Assembly: GCA_016789725.1 (NCBI GenBank)
Contig: JAEUQN010000064.1
Location: 1 to 34,919, forward strand
DNA from: Blastocatellia bacterium
GTDB taxonomy: Bacteria > Acidobacteriota > Blastocatellia > RBC074
Length of the DNA stretch: 34,919 nt
Reading direction: 5' to 3'
In this document: in pieces, positions 1 to 6,582 of the stretch
Numbering within the stretch: the stretch's first letter is position 1
Layout: each line of letters begins with the position of its first letter
Position numbers and translations under genes: made by a program
The notes under the pieces: model-generated
Told to the model about the DNA's origin: nothing
Databases searched by the model: none
The model's input: the letters and a program-made list of their open reading frames with translations, nothing else

Positions 1-259
1 CTCTGAGCGGGTTCAGCGCACTTCGACGCCTCTCTGTTCCCGTGATCGGCTGTGGTTGATTTTTTTCGCTTTTAATTTCTTGGCCTGGGGATCAATGATA
101 CTGGATGCTGAGGAGTAAAAAGTTTCGGAGAGGTTGAAGATAAGCCTCGCCACTGATGATGGCTGTGGCTTTCGACGTGCGCTGTTTCTGTACTTTGAAT
201 TGGGCCGATGGCGATGAGGGCAGAGGCAAAAACGCCCCATCAAATTACTCAAAACGTAA
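1..259. other. No gene supported
   Basis: I see no convincing gene in this stretch downstream of recA. Open frames exist on both strands, but they have arginine/serine-rich, low-quality compositions, no ribosome binding site, and one runs through the hairpin that follows recA. The left window edge may cut off a gene that continues outside. Confidence 0.5.
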
Positions 260-300
260 GTGGCTCGTATACAAAACCGTAAGCTTGATATACGAGCCAC
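260..300 (-). terminator. Hairpin after recA, probable terminator
   Basis: Perfect 12-bp inverted repeat, GTGGCTCGTATA at 260-271 and TATACGAGCCAC at 289-300, with a 17-nt loop. It begins 15 nt past the recA stop codon. In the recA direction it is followed within a few bases by a run of only four T, so it is a modest intrinsic terminator or an mRNA 3'-end stabiliser. Confidence 0.6.
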
Positions 301-314
301 ACACCATCGGAAAG

Positions 315-1379
315 TTATTTCCCTTTACTTTCGCCCGCCTCTGCTGCCGCAGCCTGAGGCTTGCCAATCCCTAGTGCCGTACGAACTTCGCTTTCAACAC
401 GCGCGCACAATTCGGGATTATCTCGCAACGTATTCTTGGCGTTTTCACGCCCTTGTCCCAGCCGTTCGCCCCGATAGGAAAACCAGGCACCCGCTTTTTC
501 TACAATTTTATTTTCGACGCCGAGATCAACAATTTCGCCCATTTTCGAGATCCCTTCGCCATACATAATATCGAACTCACACTCACGAAAGGGAGGCGCA
601 ACCTTGTTTTTGGCAACTTTGACTTTGGTCCGATTACCAACCACGCTATCGCCATCTTTGATCGCGCCGATGCGTCGAATATCAATGCGAACGGAGGAAT
701 AAAATTTCAGCGCACGTCCACCAGTGGTCGTTTCCGGCGAGCCGAACATCACCCCAATCTTTTCCCGAATTTGGTTAATAAAAATCAGGCAGGTGTTTGA
801 GCGCCCCACCACAGCCGTCAGCTTGCGCAAGGCTTGTGACATCAGACGAGCTTGCAAGCCAGGCAATGAATCGCCCATATCACCTTCAAGCTCTGCGCGC
901 GGCGTCAAGGCAGCAACCGAATCCACTACCATCACATCAACCGCTCCCGACCTGACCAGCGACTCAGCAATTTCCAACGCCTGTTCGCCATGATCTGGCT
1001 GAGAAACCAGCATATCGTCAATATTGACCCCCAGCCGTTCGGCATATTTCGCATCCAACGCATGCTCCGCATCAATGTAAGCCGCAATGCCACCGGCTTT
1101 CTGTGCCTCAGCGACCACATGCAAGGCCAAGGTCGTTTTACCGGAACTTTCCGGGCCATAGATTTCAATGATCCTTCCACGCGGAACGCCGCCCACACCT
1201 AGTGCGGCATCAATGCCGAGACTGTTGGTTGAAATCACAGGCACAGCATCCACACGCTGTGCGCCTAACCGCATCACCGTCCCCTTGCCAAATTGTTTTT
1301 CGAGATTGGCAATTGCCGCTTCAATTGCTTTATTCTTTTCGCCTTTTTCCACTTTTTCTGTTGGTCTTTCAATAGCCAT
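315..1379 (-). CDS. recA: Recombinase RecA
   Basis: DNA strand-exchange ATPase for homologous recombination and for SOS induction by promoting LexA self-cleavage. The 354-residue length is normal for RecA. Visible are the Walker A motif GPESSGKT (about residues 75-82), the conserved MAW-type region, the Walker B region ending VVDSVAAL, and the L2 loop with FINQIREKIG and GGRALKFYSSVR. The ATG at 1379 is chosen over the in-frame TTG at 1394 because AAAGGGAAG lies about five bases before it and MAIERPTEK is a normal RecA N-terminus. No intein is present. The C-terminal tail is short and not strongly acidic. It has its own promoter and a candidate operator (1404-1473) in the 207-nt gap to the upstream TPR gene, and a hairpin after the stop. 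Confidence 0.98.
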   Translation of the reverse strand: MAIERPTEKVEKGEKNKAIEAAIANLEKQFGKGTVMRLGAQRVDAVPVISTNSLGIDAALGVGGVPRGRIIEIYGPESSGKTTLALHVVAEAQKAGGIAAYIDAEHALDAKYAERLGVNIDDMLVSQPDHGEQALEIAESLVRSGAVDVMVVDSVAALTPRAELEGDMGDSLPGLQARLMSQALRKLTAVVGRSNTCLIFINQIREKIGVMFGSPETTTGGRALKFYSSVRIDIRRIGAIKDGDSVVGNRTKVKVAKNKVAPPFRECEFDIMYGEGISKMGEIVDLGVENKIVEKAGAWFSYRGERLGQGRENAKNTLRDNPELCARVESEVRTALGIGKPQAAAAEAGESKGK

Positions 1380-1403
1380 ACGCTTCCCTTTCAATAATTG
1401 ACT

Positions 1404-1446
1404 TGCGTTTCACTCCTGAAAACAGGTGTTTCACAGACGAAACGCA
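1404..1446 (-). promoter_or_regulatory. Nested palindrome at the recA start point, candidate SOS operator
   Basis: An outer 8-bp inverted repeat (TGCGTTTC at 1404-1411, GAAACGCA at 1439-1446) encloses an inner imperfect palindrome, ACTCCTGAAAACAGGTGT (1412-1429; core CCTG-N4-CAGG). The right outer arm touches the -10 box, so the element covers the expected transcription start. Position and symmetry suit a LexA-like repressor. The core is not the E. coli (CTGT-N8-ACAG) or Bacillus (GAAC-N4-GTTC) SOS box, so the assignment to LexA is inference. Confidence 0.5.
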
Positions 1447-1473
1447 TCATAGCACATCTTTGCTGTTTGTCAC
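1446..1473 (-). promoter_or_regulatory. recA promoter
   Basis: On the minus strand GTGACA (1468-1473) is separated by 16 bp from TATGAT (1446-1451), and TG one base before the -10 box makes it an extended -10 promoter. The predicted start near 1440 gives a leader of about 60 nt to the recA ATG. Confidence 0.7.
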
Positions 1474-1586
1474 GCGCGAACTGCGATTTTTTTTCGATAG
1501 TCTTGACGTCATTCGGGATTTTATCTGGATAGCCCCGTGGCAGTATAGCCTTGAAATCGAAATGAATAAATCGCCAGGATGGACGT

Positions 1587-2810
1587 CTAGGATTTTTTCC
1601 GAGAATGTAGGGGAGAAAGGGAAAAGGTATTGAGATCACGTCGCAGCAATTCAATGAACCGTGATTCGCTCACTTTGGTTTTGCGGGTGGGTACAAATGA
1701 ACTCCAGTTGATAGCGGGGGGCAATGGCAATTCTTCGCCGGCATTCGCCTGCATAGCCAGACGATAATGGGAAACACGCGGATTGATTTCGTAAGCCGCG
1801 CGAAAGTGAATCTGTGCTTCGTTAGGACGATTCGATTGCCAGTACAACAGGCCAAGGTCATATAACGCAGCATCAAAGCGTGGATCAAGGCGAACCGCTT
1901 TTTGCAGGTGTTTCAGGGCCTGATCGGCCCGCCCCTGCTCCCAGTAAATGCGTCCGACCAGATAGTGCATCTCCGGTGCAGGTTGTAAGGTCAAAGCACG
2001 TTTCAGATGCGTCAGTGCCTCGCTGAAGTTACGCTCACGTGCCAGCAAACGTCCTAATCCATAATGCGCAGCAAATGAATTTCTATCGAGTTCCAGCGCG
2101 CGTTGTAAATGTTCTTTTGCGACATCTGTTTCGCCTTCATCTCCATTCAGAAGACCGAGCAACAAATGCGCGCCGAAGTGACTGTTATCCAAATGAACCG
2201 CCTGTTGTAAATACGCATAGGCTTCGGCAGCTTTGCCCAAATGGAAAAAATATTCCCCCAGAATAAACGTCAATTCAGGGTTATCTTCATCGAGTGCCAG
2301 CGCCGTTTCCAGCAAACGTAATCCTCGCCGCATCTGGCCTTCGCCAAGCAAAATGACGCCCTGGTCAACCAAATCAGCAAACTTTTGGACGTCCTTCCCT
2401 TTATGTAAGGCGATGATGCGGTCGCATCGCTCGTCCAGGCGATCACGCTCAATAGACTCTTCGTAATGTCGCGCGATGCGTATTTTCCAGCGTTGTTCTA
2501 ATTCTTCCTGATCCAGTAAGCCTTGCTCATTGAGCAAATCAGACATCGCCTCCAACATCATATGGTTGAAAAAGCTGCCCGTCGCTTGTTGTTGTGCCAG
2601 GTCAAGCAGTTGCTCAAAACGCTCGTTGGCTCGTTGCACGGCAACTTCGAGGGCGCTGATCCGTTCCAACAAATGCTCTTCAAACGGAGCCTCGCTGTAA
2701 TCAAAGACCTGACCACGCGGGCGCGTCACAATATGCAACGGCGTCCCGCAAGCCATGCAATATTCGGCTCCGAAAGGGTTAGCAGATTTACAACGTTGGC
2801 AATGAATCAT
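1587..2810 (-). CDS. Zinc-ribbon and TPR-repeat protein
   Basis: Cytoplasmic protein of 407 residues with no signal peptide. It opens with a compact zinc ribbon, C4-x2-C7-x10-C18-x2-C21, followed by a predicted coiled coil (about 45-80, LLERISALEVAVQ...) and then at least five tetratricopeptide repeats in the middle and C-terminal half (motifs such as AHLLLGLLNGD, AHYGLGRLL, ALYDLGLLYWQ). TPR arrays hold protein partners; the partner here is unknown. The ATG at 2810 is chosen because it starts the zinc ribbon; an in-frame upstream start at 2861 would add an unremarkable 17 residues and lies almost at the promoter. It precedes recA on the same strand, but recA has its own promoter, so a shared function is not shown. 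Confidence 0.85.
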   Translation of the reverse strand: MIHCQRCKSANPFGAEYCMACGTPLHIVTRPRGQVFDYSEAPFEEHLLERISALEVAVQRANERFEQLLDLAQQQATGSFFNHMMLEAMSDLLNEQGLLDQEELEQRWKIRIARHYEESIERDRLDERCDRIIALHKGKDVQKFADLVDQGVILLGEGQMRRGLRLLETALALDEDNPELTFILGEYFFHLGKAAEAYAYLQQAVHLDNSHFGAHLLLGLLNGDEGETDVAKEHLQRALELDRNSFAAHYGLGRLLARERNFSEALTHLKRALTLQPAPEMHYLVGRIYWEQGRADQALKHLQKAVRLDPRFDAALYDLGLLYWQSNRPNEAQIHFRAAYEINPRVSHYRLAMQANAGEELPLPPAINWSSFVPTRKTKVSESRFIELLRRDLNTFSLSPLHSRKKS

Positions 2811-2877
2811 AAAAATCGTATCATCGGCGATCAACAGGACCGGGCATCCATTCGCTGTCACTTTCTTATTCAGCAGT

Positions 2878-2905
2878 AGTATAAAAGCGAATCATTTAAT
2901 TTCAA
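2878..2905 (-). promoter_or_regulatory. Promoter of the zinc-ribbon/TPR gene
   Basis: On the minus strand TTGAAA (2900-2905), a 16-bp spacer, and TATACT (2878-2883), a near-consensus sigma-70-type promoter. The start would be near 2871, about 60 nt before the chosen ATG. Confidence 0.65.
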
Positions 2906-2957
2906 TTCAGACAAATGCCGAATCCCCTAAATTTGCCAGGTATTTTTTTTCGGCCCA

Positions 2958-4136
2958 TCAACGCTCGACGGCCAACGCAACGGCGTTGCCACCGCCTAAA
3001 CAGAGGCTGGCAATACCGCGTTTGGCATTGCGTCGCTTCAACTCGAACAAGAGTGTCGTCAAAACGCGCGCGCCTGATGCCCCAATCGGATGGCCGAGTG
3101 CAACGGCTCCACCGTTGACATTAATGCGTTCGGGGTTGAGTTCGAGAACATTTGCCAAGGCCACCGATTGCGAAGAAAAAGCTTCATTGAATTCAAACAA
3201 ATCTACGTCTTGCAAATTCCATCCTGCTTTTGCGGCAACCTTACGCGTGGCTTCGACAGGAGCCATCATCACCAATTTAGGCTCAAGGCCCGAAGTTGCT
3301 TGCGCGGTGATGCGCGCGAGTGGTTCGAGGCCCAGCGCATTGGCCTTTTCCGCTGAGGTCACGACCAGCGCAGATGAGCCATCGTTGATTTGTGAGGCGT
3401 TGCCCGCCGTTACGGTCCCATCCTTGCGAAATGCGGGCTTAAGTTTGCTGAGGGACTCAAAGGACGTATCCGCACGCGGTCCCTCGTCAGTGGCAAAAAT
3501 AACCGGATCGCCTTTTCGTTGCGGAATGCTGATTGGAAAGATTTCATCATTGAAGCGTCCGGCGGCCATCGCGGCGAGCGCCTTACGATGGGAATTATAG
3601 GCAAATTCGTCCTGCATCGCGCGGCTGATCTGATACCGGTCTGCGACAATCTCTCCCGTTTCGCCCATATGCCAGTTATCCAGCGCACACCACAAACCAT
3701 CGTGGATCATCACGTCAATCAATTCACCATTGCCGATGCGATACCCCTCGCGCGCTTTCGTCAATAAATAGGGCGCGTTGGTCATGGATTCCATTCCACC
3801 GGCTACAATGATTTCGGCATCACCGCAAGCAATCGCCTGCGCCGCAAGCATGACGGATTTCAAACCAGAGCCGCAAACTTTGTTGATCGTCACCGCGGAA
3901 ACCTGGTCAGGAATGCCCGCTTTGAGTGCCGCCTGTCGTGCGGGGTTTTGCCCCAGGCCCGCCTGCAACACACAGCCCATAATGACTTCGTCTATTTGAC
4001 TGGCATCAAGTTTTGCGCTTTCGATGGCTGCTCGAATCGCCAATGAACCAAGTTCTGGAGAAGAAAAGTTTTTCAGAGAACCTTGAAATTTTCCAATAGC
4101 ACTACGCGTGGCACTAATAATTACAGCTTGCTTCAT
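2958..4136 (-). CDS. Acetyl-CoA C-acetyltransferase (thiolase)
   Basis: Thiolase of 392 residues, the usual length of biosynthetic acetyl-CoA acetyltransferases, which condense two acetyl-CoA to acetoacetyl-CoA; a degradative beta-ketothiolase role cannot be excluded. The nucleophilic cysteine is C88 in NKVCGSGLKS. The C-terminal half has the GHPIGASGAR histidine and the CLGGGNAVALAVE cysteine motifs, so all catalytic residues are present. The ATG at 4136 gives the standard N-terminus MKQAVIISATRS; an upstream start at 4187 would lie before the normal fold and next to the predicted transcription start. It is preceded by a strong promoter and not followed by a clear terminator. No hydroxyacyl-CoA dehydrogenase or CoA transferase gene is adjacent. 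Confidence 0.95.
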   Translation of the reverse strand: MKQAVIISATRSAIGKFQGSLKNFSSPELGSLAIRAAIESAKLDASQIDEVIMGCVLQAGLGQNPARQAALKAGIPDQVSAVTINKVCGSGLKSVMLAAQAIACGDAEIIVAGGMESMTNAPYLLTKAREGYRIGNGELIDVMIHDGLWCALDNWHMGETGEIVADRYQISRAMQDEFAYNSHRKALAAMAAGRFNDEIFPISIPQRKGDPVIFATDEGPRADTSFESLSKLKPAFRKDGTVTAGNASQINDGSSALVVTSAEKANALGLEPLARITAQATSGLEPKLVMMAPVEATRKVAAKAGWNLQDVDLFEFNEAFSSQSVALANVLELNPERINVNGGAVALGHPIGASGARVLTTLLFELKRRNAKRGIASLCLGGGNAVALAVER

Positions 4137-4198
4137 AATTTGCTCTCGCTCAATAACACCTGTTGTTGTAGTCAGCAACCACGACAACTTCTGCTTGA

Positions 4199-4226
4199 AT
4201 TATAACGGCTGAAAGACGAGAGTCAA
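4199..4226 (-). promoter_or_regulatory. Thiolase promoter
   Basis: On the minus strand TTGACT (4221-4226), 16-bp spacer, and a perfect TATAAT (4199-4204). The start would lie near 4192, giving a leader of about 55 nt. Confidence 0.75.
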
Positions 4227-4404
4227 TCAACTTAGGCTCAAGCCATATAGCTGGGTACAGCGAGATTCGCGCGCAAAAAAATTTAATGAAAAATTTTAGC
4301 CAACCTAAAGCAATCCACTTGCTTCTAAAGCCGCGTAAATTGACGTGAGGTTGATTGAAATGAATGTGAGCGATTTCGTGAAAATTACAAAGGGGGGAAC
4401 AATT

Positions 4405-4944
4405 ATGAAACGATTCACAACACTATTTTTATTGGTCGGATTGACTATCCTTTCGGCGTTGCCGAGTTTCGCTGCGCCCACCGCAACTGATGAATTTAAG
4501 CTCGTCGAAAAAGTGCGCAAAGAATTGGTGACGCTGCCTTTTTTCAGCGTCTTTGACAATTTCTCTTTCGACTACAAAGACGGCATCGTGACCTTAAATG
4601 GTCAGGTTACACGTCCAACTTTAAAGAGCGATGCGGAGCGGGTCGTCGCACGAGTTGCAGGCGTGGAGCAAGTGGTCAATAACATTGAGGTGTTGCCACT
4701 ATCGTCATTCGATGATCGCATCCGGCTGGCAACCTATCGTGCCGTATATCGTCAGCCCGGATTGGATCGCTTGGCGTTTATGGCGAATCCTCCGGTTCGC
4801 ATCATTGTGAAGAATGGCAATGTCACCCTTGAAGGGATCGTGCTGAATGAAGGCGACCGGATTCGCGCGTTCATCGCGGCGAATGGTGTGCCGAATGTTT
4901 TCTCTGTCACCAACAACCTGCGGACAGAGATTGCGAAAAAATAA
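4405..4944 (+). CDS. Secreted protein with two BON domains
   Basis: A 179-residue protein with a Sec signal peptide (MKRFTTLFLL... with an ALPSFAA cleavage region near residue 24) and two BON modules, about residues 32-97 (ending GVEQVVNNIEV) and 103-175 (ending GVPNVFSVTNNLRTE). Each has the family pattern of a glycine-containing hairpin (DGIVTLNGQV, NGNVTLEGIV) and a VxxVxNxI strand. BON domains occur in periplasmic proteins such as OsmY and DolP and bind phospholipid or protein surfaces, so an envelope-maintenance role is likely. The ATG at 4405 is preceded by AGGGGGGAA at good spacing and begins the signal peptide; a longer frame from 4345 is not needed. A strong terminator follows. Confidence 0.88.
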   Translation: MKRFTTLFLLVGLTILSALPSFAAPTATDEFKLVEKVRKELVTLPFFSVFDNFSFDYKDGIVTLNGQVTRPTLKSDAERVVARVAGVEQVVNNIEVLPLSSFDDRIRLATYRAVYRQPGLDRLAFMANPPVRIIVKNGNVTLEGIVLNEGDRIRAFIAANGVPNVFSVTNNLRTEIAKK

Positions 4945-4968
4945 ATTTGATCGTGAGAAGTGAGGGAT

Positions 4969-5006
4969 TCAGGCCGAAGGGGAAAACTCTTCGGCCTGAT
5001 TTTTTT
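4969..5006 (+). terminator. Rho-independent terminator after the BON gene
   Basis: An 11-bp stem, TCAGGCCGAAG (4969-4979) with CTTCGGCCTGA (4989-4999), a 9-nt loop, and seven T at 5000-5006. It separates the BON gene from glmM. Confidence 0.92.
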
Positions 5007-5094
5007 GTGGCATCCAATCTGCTTTTCGATTATCTTCCCGCCTCTTATCCTCAACAATAACAGATGCCCCGCCCCTCGGATTTTAGAACAACCT

Positions 5095-6444
5095 ATGAAT
5101 AAATTATTTGGCACAGATGGCATTCGCGGTGAAGCAGGCCGATACCCTCTCGACGAAATAACTATTGAACGCTTCGGCTATTCATTGGCAACGCATTTAC
5201 AAAAACGCAGCGGTCACACCCCAATGATTATTCTAGGCCGAGACACGCGCGAATCAGGCGAATGGATTGAAGCGGCTGTGATTCGTGGGATTCTCGCCGC
5301 GCAAGCCAATTATCAATCGGCGGGCATCATTACAACACCCGGTGTAGCGTACCTGACGCGCCAGCTTGCGGCAGATGCAGGCATTGTAATTTCGGCTTCC
5401 CATAATCCATTTCAAGACAACGGTCTCAAGGTGTTTTCACCTTCCGGGCAAAAGCTTGATGAAACGATGGAACAGGCCATTGAGAGCGATTTGCGCGCGG
5501 AAAGTGCTCCGTCCATTCCTCAGATTGATGTCAGAAAAAATAGCGAGCATGAAACCAGCCTCCAGAAAAAATATCTGGAATTTCTACAGACCGAGATGTG
5601 TACCGGCCTTGTGCTTTCCAATTATAAGCTCGTGCTGGATTGCGCGAATGGCGCGTCACATCAACTTGCACCTGCCCTCTTTCGCTCGCTTGGGGCAACA
5701 GTAATGGCGATTCACACTGATCCAACGGGCCGTAACATCAACCTGGATTGCGGGGCTTTGCACACTGAACAATTGCAAGCGAAAGTCGTCGAACTTCAGG
5801 CAGATTTAGGCATTGCATTTGATGGCGATGCGGATCGCGCTCTGTTTGTGGATGCGCAAGGAAATCTCGTGGATGGCGATCAGGTTCTGTTTATTGTCGC
5901 GGAGTATCTTGCTGCACATAACCAACTCGACGGGAATCGTGTAGTGGCGACGGTGATGAGCAATCTCGGCCTTGAACTGGGCTTGCGACAACGTGGCATT
6001 GATCTTGTTCGCACCAGTGTAGGCGACAAATATGTATTGGATGAGTTGCTCAAAAACGGCGGCAGCATTGGCGGTGAACAATCCGGGCACGTCATCTTTC
6101 CAAACATTTCACTCGCGGGTGATGGAATGATTACGGCACTTGAAGTGCTGCGCGTGATGCAGGATTCCGCTAAAAGCTTGGCGGAATTGGCAAGCGGCTT
6201 CACACGCTATCCACAGGTCATCATCAACGTTAAAGTTGGCAGCAAACCGCCGCTGGATTCGGTCGCCCCTGTCAAAGCCAAGATGGACAAACTCAATGCA
6301 GAATTGGAAGGTAATGGGCGATTGTTGCTGCGCTATTCCGGCACAGAAAATCTGGCGCGTGTGATGATTGAAGGCCAGGACGAAGCCACAATTCGCGCCC
6401 AGGCTGAAGCTATGGCACAGACCTTACGTGAATGTCTCAGTTAA
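5095..6444 (+). CDS. glmM: Phosphoglucosamine mutase
   Basis: Converts glucosamine-6-phosphate to glucosamine-1-phosphate on the way to UDP-N-acetylglucosamine for peptidoglycan and lipopolysaccharide. The 449 residues match the family. The N-terminal FGTDGIRG motif, the phosphorylated serine loop ISASHNPFQDNG (S102), the metal site DGDADR (D243, D245, D247), the sugar-binding GGEQSGH, and the C-terminal phosphate-binding RYSGTEN are all present. The GEQSGH context and the length favour GlmM over phosphomannomutase. The ATG at 5095 begins MNKLFGTDGIRG; longer frames upstream would run through the terminator of the previous gene. No clear Shine-Dalgarno sequence precedes this ATG, so it may be translated from a weak or leaderless-like site. 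Confidence 0.95.
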   Translation: MNKLFGTDGIRGEAGRYPLDEITIERFGYSLATHLQKRSGHTPMIILGRDTRESGEWIEAAVIRGILAAQANYQSAGIITTPGVAYLTRQLAADAGIVISASHNPFQDNGLKVFSPSGQKLDETMEQAIESDLRAESAPSIPQIDVRKNSEHETSLQKKYLEFLQTEMCTGLVLSNYKLVLDCANGASHQLAPALFRSLGATVMAIHTDPTGRNINLDCGALHTEQLQAKVVELQADLGIAFDGDADRALFVDAQGNLVDGDQVLFIVAEYLAAHNQLDGNRVVATVMSNLGLELGLRQRGIDLVRTSVGDKYVLDELLKNGGSIGGEQSGHVIFPNISLAGDGMITALEVLRVMQDSAKSLAELASGFTRYPQVIINVKVGSKPPLDSVAPVKAKMDKLNAELEGNGRLLLRYSGTENLARVMIEGQDEATIRAQAEAMAQTLRECLS

Positions 6445-6582
6445 GCTGAAGGCCAGAGAGTCTAATCAGAAATCTTCTTCAGGCACTCTGCTGGTTGCAC
6501 ACCTCCGCGCCTGGAAATATGATGGTTGATGGGTAAACACCCAATTTCAACGAACTACTTCCTAATGGTTTTCAGGTAAGCG

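Noticed and set aside
13..300. Minus-strand open frame of 95 codons left of recA
   Set aside because: No ribosome binding site, poor amino-acid composition, and it runs through the hairpin that follows recA.
2986..3600. Plus-strand open frame of 204 codons inside the thiolase gene
   Set aside because: Antisense shadow of a strongly conserved thiolase; low-complexity composition.
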